DNA from: Mallotus nudiflorus
Lineage: Eukaryota > Streptophyta > Magnoliopsida > Malpighiales > Euphorbiaceae
NCBI GenBank assembly: GCA_947683625.1
Contig: CANTUR010000383.1
Coordinates: forward strand, 1-64,000
Direction: 5' to 3'
Length of the DNA: 64,000 nt
Positions 1-11,530 of the stretch are shown here, piece by piece. The notes under the pieces were generated by a model. It worked only from the letters and a program-made list of their open reading frames with translations, was not told the origin of the DNA and did no database searches. Position 1 is the first letter of the stretch, and each line of letters opens with the position of its first letter. The position numbers and the translations under genes are program-made.

Positions 1-640
1 GGTTGCACTTTCATTTTGAGAAGAAAATTTTAAGAGTTCATGAGATTTTGCTTTATGATGCAAGGGTAACAAGATCTATTAATTCCTCAAATGAGGGGAA
101 ATTTTTATGATCAACATGTTGAGCCTTATAAGTGATAGAGTCTTTTAACAAATTCTTAAATTGGCGGGCAAATAGAGTATCTTTTCCATACTAAGGATCA
201 AGTAGTAAAGCATTCTAAGGAGGCAACCGAGCAGAGGGAATTTGTTGTCATCATCCCAATTTGATCATGAAAGGGTCGCAAGTTCTATTCCACATGATAA
301 TACTAATCTCAACGATAGTCTCTGACAAACTTAATTTTTGAATCTAGATTCTCTAATATAATAAGGGCCAATTCCCAAATATTAGCTCTAATAAAAAAGT
401 CATTTGAGTAAATCATTTAAGTTTTCCTGTTTCTCTTAGCTCATGCATACATGAAATTTTTTGCAAAAATTATTTTGAAATCTCATACATATGGGTATTA
501 GAATAATGCATATTTTCCATAAATATTGCACACACCACATGAGCTTATGTTGCCATATTACTTTTAAGAGTTTTTAAGGATCACGGTCATGCATACATCA
601 ATATTGAATTTTTTTAATGAATGTCTAGTGCATAGGATGT
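1..640. other. Unassigned AT-rich sequence
   Basis: I see no open frame of useful length and no recognisable domain here. It directly precedes two tandem arrays and may be the decayed 3' end of the retroelement to which those arrays belong, but that is inference from position only. Confidence 0.3.
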
Positions 641-654
641 AGTCCCTACTAATG

Positions 655-955
655 ACTTGCTTGATGCCCTAAAGGCTATGTGGCATATTTTAATTAATTT
701 TACTTGACGCCTATGAGGCTACATGGCTCGTTTTGAATTGACTTTACTTGACACCCCCAGAGGCTCTATGACACATTTTGATTGGCTTTGCTTAATGCCC
801 TGAAGGTTATGTGGTATTTGTTGGTTTGCTATGCTTAACACCCATAGGCTATATGGCACATTTGATTTATTTTGCTAATGCCCCGAAGGCTATATGGCTT
901 GTTTGGAATTACCTTGCTTAATGCCTTAGAGGCAATTATGGCATTTTTTAGTTGA
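655..955. repeat. Tandem array, unit about 43 bp, about 7 copies
   Basis: Variants of CTTAATGCCCTGAAGGCTAT followed by TGTGGCATATTTTGATTG recur near 660, 704, 748, 789, 833, 873 and 915. Spacing is 40-45 bp and copies differ by 10-25 percent. Such arrays are common between pol and the 3' LTR of large Ty3/gypsy elements, which fits the array and LTR-like sequence that follow. Confidence 0.7.
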
Positions 956-1014
956 CCTAGCTCGAAGCTGAAAGTGGCTATAAGGCTCTTATCTTGTGTG
1001 ACGAGATTGAAGTA

Positions 1015-1965
1015 CCAACATTTTGACCCTCTCCAGTTGTATCCTAAGGTTGACAGTGCATTAGACATAGAGTTTACTAATTGAAGTATCAACATTTTAA
1101 CCTCTCAGGTTGTACCCCTAAGCTAACGGTGCATGAGACATAAAGTTTATTGATTGAAGTATTAGCATTTTGACCTTTCGGGTTGTACCTCAAGGCTAAT
1201 AGTACAAAATTCAAGGAGAGGTCCTCTCAAGTTGTACTTTAAGGCTGACGATACAAAATTCAAAAAGATGACCTCTCAGGTTGTACCTCAAGGCTAATAG
1301 TACAAAATTCAAGGGAGAGGTCCTCTCAAGTTGTACCTTAAGGCTGATGATACAAAATTCAAAAAGATGACCTCTCAGGTTGTACCCTGAGGCTAATGAT
1401 ATAAAATTTAAGGAAAATGACCTCTTAGGTTGTACACAGAGGCTAATGGCATGGATTTCACGAAGATGACATCTTGGGTTGTACCCTGAGGCTGACGACA
1501 AAGAATTTGAAGAATTAACCTCTTAAGTTGAATTCCAAAGCAGACAGTATATAATTCAAGAGGATGACCTCTCGGGTTGTACCCCAAGGTTGATGGTATA
1601 TAATTCAAGAAGATAACCTCTTAGGTTGTACCCCAAGGCTGATGGTATATATTTTAACAATATGACCTTTTAGGGTTGTACCCTGAGGATAACAACACAA
1701 ATTTTAAGAAATTGACCTCTCAAGTTGTACCCCAAGGCTGACAGCATAAAAATTCAAATAATCTCCTGAAGACAAAATTGCATCCTTTTTAAAATTTTAT
1801 TATGTGTGTTGATTTTTTAAAATCATTTAATTTTGTGAAGATCAAGTTTACTGATCAAAGTGTCAGCATTTCACCTCTCGGGTTGTACCCCGAGGTTGAT
1901 AGTACATAAGACATATTTTGTTGATCGAAGTATCAACATTTCACCCCTCGGATTGTATCCCAAGG
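1015..1965. repeat. Tandem array, unit about 50 bp, about 15 copies
   Basis: The core GACCTCTCAGGTTGTACC, then AAGGCTAATAGTACAAAATTC, recurs about every 50 bp from 1180 to 1745. Copies are spaced about 70 bp apart at the left edge, and two lie beyond a spacer near 1875 and 1945. The short ORFs reading through it on the minus strand are periodic and are explained by the repeat. It is probably the 3' untranslated repeat of the retroelement whose candidate LTR starts near 2086. Confidence 0.75.
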
Positions 1966-2085
1966 TCAATAGTGCAAAATATCTAATTGCTTATCTTTTT
2001 CTTTGTTTGCATTTATGCTTTTTTTCATAAATCTTATTTCATTGCTTCTATTTCAATTTTTGAAAAAGCAAGGGGGCAAAACTAT

Positions 2086-2327
2086 TGACACAATGGCTTG
2101 GCCAGCCCCCAAAGCAGAACGAAGGCCCAATGATGAAAAATAAGCAAAATAAGTCTTATAGTGTAAAGCCAAGCCCTTTTCTTCCTTAATGGGCCTATAA
2201 CCCAAAGATACTCACTGAGGTGACAGCACTAAGGTGATGCCTCATGAGATAACGCCTTAATGATGCTGAACTATTTTTTAAATGACGGAGAAAATCACAT
2301 TTTAACACTATTTTCTCCGTTTTGTCA
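2086..2327 (+). mobile_element. Candidate LTR of a Ty3/gypsy element
   Basis: A purine-rich tract at about 2062-2080 (GAAAAAGCAAGGGGGC) looks like a polypurine tract. A few bases later the sequence begins TGACACAATGG, and it ends CCGTTTTGTCA at 2327, giving the terminal inverted pair TGACA/TGTCA. No second copy lies in the window, so the right border is a guess; the LTR could extend further into the purine-rich DNA that follows. Confidence 0.4.
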
Positions 2328-4110
2328 GCAGAGGGATACGCTACTAATATGGTGGAGAATGTGGGGGAAGAAAGAGAGAGAAATAAAGAGGGAATGAATG
2401 AGAGAGCATTAAAAGGAGGAGAGGAAGTTGAAACAAGAAAAAGGGAGAGAAAGTTGAAAAGAAAGGGAGGTGCTAGGACAAAATGGAGAGAGGAGCTGCA
2501 ATAGAAAAGAAAAAAGTTTTGAGAGAAAAAAGAGAGCAGAAATAGAATAAGGAAGAGTGTTCTGAAAGGAAAAAGAAGAAGAAAACAAGGAAGAAGAAAA
2601 GAGAAATGAGGCTATTGGCTTTATACTACATGAGACCCACAAGTGCATCATTTTAAAAGAATTTCTGAGGGCCACATTTAGGGAATCAAATTTATCTAAA
2701 GCAATAAGGCTTCTTCATGTCAATCTTATAGTTTTTGCTTAGTTTTTTCTATTTATTTGAATGAATTCATATACATAAATGCATCTCTTTAGAATTCATT
2801 ATTAAAACTTGTATGTTTTTAGTCCATTTCATAACAATATGAACTTTACATTCGATTTAGAAAAGAAAATAAGAATTCAGCTGATTTTTTTGTATTGAAT
2901 TGATATTAAGGCGTCGCCCGTATGGCTTGAGACAATGTCTCATCGCTTAGTATACTAACGCAATCACCTCAACGAAGAGGCGACGCCACTTCGTTTTCTT
3001 TCTATACATTTAATTTTATGTTATTTATTTAAAATGTTTATTGCTGTTTATTTCATGTCTTTTAGATGTAATTCTTCCATGTTTGTGCAATTTATATTTT
3101 TGTGTTCACTTGATTTAAAAATATTTTTAATTGAGGTTATGCATTCATTAATATTTTTAGATTGTTTTTTTTTTCATATTTGTTACATTTGTGTTTATTA
3201 TCTTTTTTTTTTGGGTATTTTGTAGATCTTTATTTTTTTATTTCTTTGTTTATTATTTAATATTTTATTTTATTTTGTTGTCTTAATATTTATTAAATAA
3301 TTATGCTCAATTTTAATTTTAAGGAATTAATTTGATGGTTTTTTTCTTTTGTAGGTTTTTATTTATGGAGCTAACTAGTTTATTGGCACATTGATTAAGC
3401 CTGTGGTGCATGATATGTGTCAAAAGAAAAAGCAAAAAAAAAAAAAAAAAAAAGCCTGCTGCCAACAGAATAATCAATTAATTTGATCCTGTTACAATTT
3501 TAAATTTTAAATTGAATAGTTAAATAATAAAAGTTACTTTTATAATTACTGTTTATAATTTAATAATAAACATTTTTTTTTTTATAGATAAAATTCATTA
3601 GTTTTTCTACCTGGTAACTGCAAACATTATATTTAGAATTGGGTATATCATTTAAACCAAAAGAATTTCTGACCTGTTTATTTTGTTAATTGTTAGTGCA
3701 ATAATATTCATTTTTTTATCAGCATAAATATATAAATTCCTTTTTTTTCTTTTTAACTTCAAATGAAAAAGAGATGGATCTCATCATATGCGCAGTATTG
3801 ATAGAGCTATTTTTTTATATATATAAATTTTAAAAAAATATTTTAAAATTACTAAAATATGTAAAATTTAAAAAATTATCAATTAAATATTAAAAATGTG
3901 TTTAAAACTTGTTGAAACTCCTAAAATTCAGTAATTTTTGGATAATTTGACCTATATTTTAAAGGTGTTGTATTTTAAATTTTAATAGGTAAAAATCTCT
4001 TATATTTTAATGAGAGATTTCTGTCCATATTCAGCTCTTTGTACCAAATTATTGGATATTTGACAGAAATGATGAGTATTTTTACACTTCATCAATGGTT
4101 AAACTTCATC
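2328..4110. other. Purine-rich tract then AT-rich intergenic DNA
   Basis: From 2330 to about 2620 the plus strand is almost all purine (GA-rich), which creates a spurious ORF on each strand. Around 2890-3000 there is a GC-richer stretch with GGCGTCGCC and GGCGACGCC in inverted orientation. After that the DNA is very AT-rich, with a poly-A run at about 3436-3453. I see no gene. Confidence 0.5.
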
Positions 4111-4288
4111 AATGGAAGTACGAATTATGTGTCGTTATTGTCGGCAATCGTTGGCCTTAGCTTTACTTGCTGATCGTGCATCATCTCATGAGCAAGCCGT
4201 CCCTTGTCTCAGTATCTGCATCACATATCTTCATGCTATAAGAAGCCAAGATTGCCTTAGCCTAAACTTAGCCAACCAAACTATCACA

Positions 4289-4726
4289 ATGGACGCTATA
4301 GAGCACAGAGTTATCCCGGTGAAAGGCATAAACATGCATATAGCCGAGATGGATCCGGTGGATGGACCTGTAATTCTCTTTATTCATGGATTTCCTGAAC
4401 TATGGTATTCCTGGCGCCACCAGATTGTAGCTATGGCTTCTCTGGGCTACCATGCCGTCGCACCAGATCTCAGAGGCTTTGGTGACTCCGATGCACCGGC
4501 TGATACCCAGAGCTACACAGTCTTCCACCACGTTGGCGATCTTATTGGGGTTCCTGATGCCGTGGCTCCTCACCAGATGTTTTTGTTCTGGGTCATGACT
4601 GGGGTGCATATATGGCGTGGGTTCTTGTGTCTGTTTCGGCCGGACAGGGTTAAAGCTCTGGTGAATAAACTTCTTGAGACGTTAAGAGCGGTTTATGGGG
4701 ATGATTATTACATGTGCAGAATTCAG
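4289..4726 (+). pseudogene. Soluble epoxide hydrolase copy A, exon 1 only
   Basis: This is the first exon of an alpha/beta-hydrolase-fold epoxide hydrolase, nearly identical to exon 1 of copy B. It starts MDAIEHRVIPVKG and keeps the oxyanion-hole motif HGFPELWYSWRHQ. A 1-bp loss after APHQ and a 1-bp gain about 45 bp later shift the frame just across GHDWG, so the nucleophilic Asp is gone although the frame recovers. A 36-bp in-frame deletion follows VKALVN. The splice donor CAG|GTTTGC is at 4726/4727, with about 150 bp of recognisable intron 1 beyond it. Exons 2 and 3 are absent. An in-frame ATG at 4112 lies in 5' flank shared with copy B and is not the real start. The copy is dead as an enzyme. 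Confidence 0.9.
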
Positions 4727-4879
4727 GTTTGCTCAAGAATTATGTGGATACTGTTGTTTATTTTATGGATTAGTCACTATTGATCAATAGTTTATTTGAA
4801 AGTTCTACAGTTCTTGTTCCAGTTTTATTTAAGGTGCTTAGGAACAGGACTTAGGTTTATCTATTTGTTGACCAGATAG

Positions 4880-5210
4880 TTGAAATGATTGGGTATCTGT
4901 TTGTTTGGTTTAAAATAAGGTGAAAATCAAAATATTTTGTCGGATAAAATTCAATATGGAATAGAAATGTGATCCCATCTCAATTCTTAGAGGTTCCAAA
5001 CTTTGAGCAAAAGTGATCACTCAACCCGCACGTTTTGAGACTTCTCCTTGAAGTTTATTTGTTTACGAAAGCTTAAATATATATATGATAATGTTTCATG
5101 TGGCAAGTATTGTCATACAAAAAAAATAACCAATAATGTGTGAATAAAAAATTTATTATACACATGATATTAATAAATAATAATAATAATAATAATTATA
5201 AATAAATTTA

Positions 5211-5242
<32 letters not shown>

Positions 5243-5432
5243 ATAAAAATTTAAAAATAGTAGCAATGTTATTTATTTAGCACTTTAATATTAACTTAAT
5301 ATGGTTATAATTTATTAAAACTTTTATAAATCTTTTATTTAAATAATTATATAATATTTCTTTAATATTTTTTATAAATAATTTTTCTTAACTCTATAAC
5401 TAATTTTATATAGAAAAAAAATATATGTTTAT
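4880..5432. other. AT-rich flank between copy A and Tat element 1
   Basis: Similarity to the epoxide hydrolase intron fades at about 4880. The rest is AT-rich and includes an AAT/ATT microsatellite at about 5176-5240 arranged as an imperfect inverted repeat (AAT units, short spacer, ATT units). No coding potential was seen. Confidence 0.5.
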
Positions 5433-5805
5433 TGATACCATCTAGAATGTTCCCACCTAATTAGGGGTCATCCACCCCCCTAAATAGAAACGCATGGACA
5501 AAGGGGAAGACATATTCGTCCAAGAAACTACCTCAAAGAGCAATCCTAACTGAAGTAGGAACACTCTCCCACAAGGATTCCTATTCCTCCCAGGTTAGAG
5601 TATCATTATATATAACACCATATACCCCTCATTAGAGGACATCTCATCTCATTCACACATACTCAAGCTATCTTTCATCCATCCGCTTTCTACTCTCTAA
5701 CTTAGGCATTGGAGTGTTTGTGGGGATTCCCCCCACCTCTCACCTTGCCCTCTGTTCAGTGCTTTGTAGGACATTCAGCCCAGGAGTCCTGGAAACCAGT
5801 TATCA
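5433..5805 (+). repeat. 5' LTR of Tat element 1
   Basis: The 373-bp LTR starts TGATACCATCTAG and ends CCAGTTATCA, giving the terminal inverted pair TGATA/TATCA. A TATA-like run (CATTATATATAAC) near 5610 is a plausible core promoter. The right border is fixed by the primer binding site two bases downstream. No partner LTR is present in the window. Confidence 0.75.
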
Positions 5806-5807
5806 AG

Positions 5808-5825
5808 TGGTGCTGTCTGTGGGAA
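5808..5825 (+). other. Primer binding site of Tat element 1
   Basis: TGGTGCTGTCTGTGGGAA lies 2 bp after the LTR, in the place and style (TGG start, tRNA 3'-end complement) of a plant Ty3/gypsy minus-strand primer site. The cognate tRNA was not identified. Confidence 0.65.
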
Positions 5826-5876
5826 CTCCTTAGGAAAAGCCATTCATTCACTTGCTAAGCTAAAGACACTTTCACC

Positions 5877-8294
5877 ATGACTTCTAGCCCACCTCCGGCC
5901 CAAATTCTTGAGGGCGGCACCAATCCTTCCGCACCCATCCTTTCGACTGACCTTTCAAGCCCTTTCCCAGTAATAATACCATCACCCACCTTACAGCTTG
6001 TTGGGGCCACATCCGGTCATACATCTTTACCTCCGTAAAACACTCCGAGATACCCATCCTTGGGAACAGATCTCCCACATTACGCTCCGTTGCAGCACCA
6101 TCGATCAATACCCTTAATACCTTTTCCAAGCCTACTAGAAATGCCAATAATAACCACTCCAAACCTAAAAACAGTAACCCAAACACTCGACCTTGACCAA
6201 GCAAGCAAAGACGCCATGATAAAAAATATTCAGGCATAAATAACCTTGATGCAACAACAGCTAAGTGTTATAATACAGAGCGAGCATACTGAACTAGCTC
6301 CAAATAACGATAATGCAACACCCCGACAGGTTCCAGGGACAAGCACAGGGAAGGGTAAAGCACCAGAAGGGGAGTGTAGTTCATCCATCCCAGCTCTTGA
6401 TGATTCGAAATTAGCACAAAAGGTTGAGGAAGCAATGAACAAGGCCTGGACTAAACCTAGAAAGGAAGAAGAATGGGTGATGGATAGCAGAACTCCGTTT
6501 GTTAGCATAATAATTCAAACGGAGATTCCTAGTAAGTTCAGAATCCCGCAGCTCGATCAGTACGATGGGACAGGAGACCCTATTAGTCATATATCTGCTT
6601 TCCGAACAAAGATGCTACTCCAGAATATGAACGATGGAATCATGTGCAGAGGCTTCCCAAGTACACTCACAAAGAGTGCCCAAAAATGGTTTCATCGGCT
6701 CCCGGAGAATATTGTCACTTCTTTTGAAGACTTAGCCGAGCAGTTCCGTATCAGATTTATCATCAATATCCCTCCTGTAAAAAACATCAACGACCTCCGG
6801 GTGTGCCGGTAGGAAGCTAATGAGTCTCTATGAAGTTACCTTGATCGTTTCAACAAAATAGCTATGCAGATTGAGCACCTCGTTGATGAAGTCGCCATAG
6901 AAGCTTTAAAAAATGGCACTAGACTCAGCAAGCTAAAAGATAAATTAATGACTAAAGAACCGAGTACCTTTGCCGAAGCAATGACGATATCGGTTCGGAT
7001 GATAAAGATGGATGAGGATATGAGGATGCGTCGGGAAGAAGATAGGCCACCAACTAGAGATGAACGGCCAAAGCAGAGACGAGTAAGCTTCCCAAAAATA
7101 AATTTTAGAGTTCCGACAGACAGGTTTGATAGGGAAGCAGATAGATATACACCCATGAACACTTCTCAATCAAGGATCCTCATGTGGGTCAGGCAGAATG
7201 GAGTGGAAATTACATCTGCCAAAAGAATTAGCCCAATCCGGAGATTTACTCGTGATAGAAGCCAGTACTGCGAGTACCACAGAGAATACGACCATAACAC
7301 AGAAGGTTGTAGAGAACTGAATAGTGCCATAAAAAAACTAGTGCAGCAGGGAAAGCTTGATAATTTCACCGACGCACTAAGGAGACGCGGAAACAGGGAA
7401 GACCATGACCGTGATAAAGCTGAAGCAAAGAAAGCTAGGAAGGAACCGATCGGAACGATCAACATGATTGTGGGAGGAGAAAACACTGGGAAACGATTAA
7501 AACGCAGTAGAGGAAAAATGATACCCGATAAAAGCAACAACATTCTTAACTCGGAAGACAATTCGCATATACATCACCCTCACAGTAATGCCCTGGTGAT
7601 AACCGCATGCATAAATAAGTATCGAGTCAAAAGGCTATTGGCCGATAACGGGAGTGCTATCAATGTTTTATCTTGGAATGCGTACAAAGCTATGGGTGGC
7701 TCCATCACCAACCTAACGGCCATCTAGAACCCCAACACTAGTTTTTATGGAGGAACGGTGCAACCAATGGGGACTGTCAATCTGGATCTAGAATTCGGAA
7801 ACCAAGAGGATGAGGAAACAAAAATCGTCCGGACCTCATTCAACGTGGTAGACATACCACTAGCCTATAATGGGATAATAGGGCGACTGGCACTTTACGA
7901 AGCAGATGCAGTCACCAGCATCCGGAAATTAACCATGAAAATCCCAGTCAGAACGGGGACCTTTACTATCAGGGGAGATCAGCAGATGGCCAGACAATGC
8001 TATCAGATGACCATGAAATCCCTGGCGGAAGCTTTTCAATTGGAAGCATGGGAAATTGAGAAGCAAGGCGCTAATCCACAACCGGTGGAAGACACAGAGA
8101 CATTGCAAATCAGGGGAGGAAAATCCATGAAAATTGGTAATGCCCTCAATCAAGACATCAAAGCCACATTAAGGAACGTCCTTATTAGACACTCAGAAGA
8201 TTTTGCTTCTCAAGCCTCCGAGATGATCGACGTGGACCCGCGGGTTGCCTCTCACTGCCTAAACATCAAACTAGGGGCCAAACCAGTAGCATAG
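5877..8294 (+). pseudogene. Tat element 1 gag and protease region
   Basis: The ATG at 5877 has good context (CACCATGAC), and the whole stretch stays in this frame with only nonsense codons. These include stops near 6036, 6240, 6810, 6831, 7725 and 8292. The gag core (about 6520-6860) carries a capsid-type stretch (FRIPQLDQYDGTGDP, then AQKWFHRLPENIVTSFEDL). A degenerate zinc-knuckle-like segment follows (YCEYHREYDHNTEGC, near 7270). The aspartic protease has LLADNGSAINVLSW near 7635, where D-N-G-S-A stands for the usual D-T/S-G catalytic triad, as is typical of this clade. The encoded proteins would form the virus-like particle and cleave the polyprotein. It is inactive because of the stops. 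Confidence 0.85.
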
Positions 8295-9960
8295 AAGAAA
8301 AGAACTTTCGCCTATGAAAGACAAAAGATCATTGCCGAGGAAACAGCGAAGCTTTTAGCAGTCAGATTCATTAAAGAGGTTTCTCACCCAGACTGGGTAG
8401 CCAACGTAGTACTCGTAAAGAAAGCAAACGGGAAGTACAAAATGTGTGTAGACTACACCGACCTCAACCAGGCATGCCCCAAAGATAGCTACCCGTTACC
8501 AACGATTAATCAACTGGTCGATTCCACTGCTGGCCATGGCCTATATAGCTTCGTAGATGCGGCCCAAGGTTATCACCAGATCCCCATGAAGAAAGAAGAC
8601 CAGGAGAAAACGTCCTTCATCACACACGAAGGGCTGTACTGCTACAAGGTGATGCCCTTCGGGCTGAAAAATGTCGGAGCCACATACCAAAGAATGATGA
8701 ACTAAGTCCTTTAGAGCCAAATTGGGACCAGTGTGGAGGTATATGTGGATGACATCATCATCAAAAGCAAGCACTCTGAGCACCACCCAGCGGATGTGGA
8801 TCAAGTCCTCCAGTTACTAAGCCAATCCAGGATCAAGTTGAATCCTGATAAATGCGTCTTTGGAGTCCAAGCTGGCAAATTCCTGGGGTTCATGATTTCC
8901 CATCGAGGCATTAAAGCCAACCCAGAAAAAATGGAAGTCATACTCAACATGGCCGCACCAAAGAGCATCCGTGATATATAAAAGCTAAATGGAAGAATAA
9001 CCGCACTGGGGCGCTTTATTTCTTGCTCAGCTAGGCGATGTCTACCATTATTCCAAGCTCTCAAAAGTTCCAACAAGTTTCAGTGGTCAGCTGATTGCCA
9101 AGCAGCATTTGAAGAAATTAAAAGATTCTTATCTTCCCCACCATTAATCAGTTGTCCAATACCGAATGAGACCTTATACTTATACCTATCTGTTGGCCGA
9201 TAATGCATCACCTCAGTATTGATAAGGGAGGATGGAAGCCAGCAAAGCCCTATCTACTATGTCAGCAAGATGCTCCGAGGACCTGAAGTCCGATACCCCA
9301 TGCTGGACAAATTAGCCTTAGCTGTGGTTAATACTTCTCGAAAGCTTCGTCACTACTTCCAAGCTCATCATATTGTGGTCCGGTCCCATTTTCCATTGCG
9401 TAAAATATTACAAAGACCAGAGACTTTAGGCAGGCTAGTGCAATGGTCGATCTTGCTCGGCGAGTTCGATATTGATTACGAATCCCGACAGCAGATGAAA
9501 GCCCAGGCCTTAGTGGATTTTGTACAAGAAATGGCTCCGGAAGATATAACCTTGACCAAAATGCCAGAATGAAAGCTCTATGTCGACGGAGCATCCTCAG
9601 CTCACGGTTCTGGCACGGGAATAATCCTCAAGGGACCACATAAAGTTCATATTCAATACGCAGTCCGCATAGAGTATAACGCCACCAACAATGCGGCTGA
9701 ATACGAAGCACTCTTACAAGGTTGAAGCTAGTCGCGAAAGTCAGGGCCGAACACCTCATTGTACACTCAGATTCCTAACTAGTAGTCAGCGGAGCATTTC
9801 AAGTCAAAGATGCCTGCATCGCCAAGTACGTAGACAAAGCTAGGCGACTTTTGTAACACATCGAGCAAGACGGAGGCCAATGGAATATCGTCCAGATTCC
9901 CAGAGAAGACAACCATGAGGCCGATTACCTTGCTAAATCTGCAGCTAAGAACAGTCAAGC
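8295..9960 (+). pseudogene. Tat element 1 reverse transcriptase, RNase H and second RNase H
   Basis: Reverse transcriptase motifs are in order: WVANVVLVKKANGK and CVDYTDLNQACPKDSYPLP (about 8400-8500), VMPFGLKNVGATYQRMMN (about 8650-8703) and the catalytic YVDDIIIKS (about 8740). RNase H follows (SQQSPIYYVSKMLRG, then RKLRHYFQ, 9235-9360). The extra RNase H-like domain begins KLYVDGASSAHGSG at 9573. The frame is that of gag until about 9720, where a frameshift moves it by one base. Stops lie near 8703, 8709, 8979, 9201 and 9570. Several read as single-base changes of codons conserved in the family, for example Gln before KLNGRI and Trp before KLYVDGA. Confidence 0.87.
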
Positions 9961-11285
9961 ATTTAGGGATATGGATTTCATCGAATCACTCACCAATCCC
10001 AGCACAAAGGATAGTGAAATTTTCAGAACACAAGCAGTCTCGGAATGGATACAGCCCATCATCCAATATCTTGAATATGGCACACTTCCGGAAGATAAGC
10101 TGCAAGCTCGGAAGCTCAAAGCCAAAGCAGCATACTATTCCATCCACCGAGGGGAGCTCTACCGAAAATCCCTCTCACACCCTTGGTCAAAATGCGTTTC
10201 CCCAAAGGAGGGAAATTACATACTAAGAGAAATCCATGAAGGAATCTGTGGTGCACACGAGTCCCACTATTTGCTCACTAGAAAGGCCCTGCTCCAGGGG
10301 TATTACTGGCCCACCATGTCCAAGGATGCCCAACAGCTAACACAATCATGTCACCAGTGCCAGCACCATGCCTGACTTAGCCATAAATCTTCTCGGCCTC
10401 TGCATCCCATTGGCAGCCCATGGCCTTTCGCCATGTGGGGGATGGACATCTTGGTTCCTTTTCCTCTATCTACCTCACAGAAAAAGTTCTTAATCGTGGC
10501 CATTGACCATTTCACGAAATGGGTAGAAGCAGAAGCAGTCCTAACCATCACAGAAGCCCGGATACAGCACTTTTTTCTGGAAGGAAATCATTTACAAATT
10601 CAGCATCCACCACACCTTAATTACAGACAATGACAAACAGTTCGACAACCATAAATTCAAAAGTTTCTGCTCAGACTTTGGCATAAAATTGCGCTTCACC
10701 TCAGTAGCTCACCCGTAGACGAACAGATAAACTGAGGTCACAAACAGAATCCTCATGCAAGGGTTAAAGAAAAGACTCGATGACAAGAAAGGGAACTAGG
10801 TCGAAGAGCAGAATAATGTAATTTGGGCATACAGAACCACACCCCGATCATCCACTGGAGAAACGCCGTTCAGACTAACTTACGGCATGGATGCAGTAAT
10901 TCCAGTAGAGGTTGGGTCCCCAAGTTACTGGGTAAGCCAAGACCTCGACCACGCCGTCAATAATGTCAACACACGAATATGCCTTGACATACTAGAAGAA
11001 CGAAGAGAACAAGCGGCAGCAACGACAGAGGCACATCGGCAAAGGATAACTCGGTACCACCATCTGCGTAAATCAACAAAGAATTTCAGGACGGGTGACT
11101 GGGTACTCAGAAGAGCAGATATAGGTAAAGGAACATCCGGGTACCGGCAAGTTAGGCCCTAATTGGGAAGGTCCGTATCAGATCTCAGAATGCACAATAA
11201 AGGGGGCATATAAACTAAGAGAAAGAGGAGGCAAAGAACTACCGAGGTTCTGGAACTCAGACTCCTTCAGAAAATATTATCAGTA
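9961..11285 (+). pseudogene. Tat element 1 integrase
   Basis: The zinc-binding HHCC region ends in YYWPTMSKDAQQLTQSCHQC (about 10300-10365). The core keeps WGMDILVPFPLSTSQKKFLI and DHFTKWVEAEAV, and after a frameshift near 10575 the TDNDKQFDNHKF segment around the second Asp. The region of the third acidic residue is broken by two stops near 10715-10732. The C-terminal part has WAYRTTPRSSTGETPF and ends in a short chromodomain-free tail at about 11285. It would insert the cDNA into the genome if intact. Confidence 0.83.
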
Positions 11286-11530
11286 ATCTTGTATTCGGGC
11301 ACATAATTTGATTCAATGAAAACTATCTTTATTGATAAAGAATATCTTTACAGCTGATTGTTAAAAAAAAAAAAGAGATACAAAAAACCTATCTACTATA
11401 GTATCTCTACACCCGAACCCCTCGTCTTGGAAACTGAGGGGCAAGCATTATTAGCAGCCTCTGGATGCTTGCCAGACCCAGCTGTAGCAACGACCTCTTT
11501 AGAATCCCTTATATAAAAGGAATCGACCTT

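Noticed and set aside
1015..1965. A CRISPR-like reading of the regularly spaced repeat
   Set aside because: The units are diverged, spacers are not unique sequences but part of the repeat, and the context is a plant retroelement.
2322..2675. ORFs on both strands in the GA-rich tract
   Set aside because: Purine-biased low-complexity DNA opens frames on both strands; the peptides are Arg/Glu/Lys or Ser/Phe/Leu runs.
4112..4288. An N-terminal extension of epoxide hydrolase copy A
   Set aside because: The in-frame ATG lies in flank shared with copy B, where no such frame exists, and the conserved start is MDAIEHRVIP.
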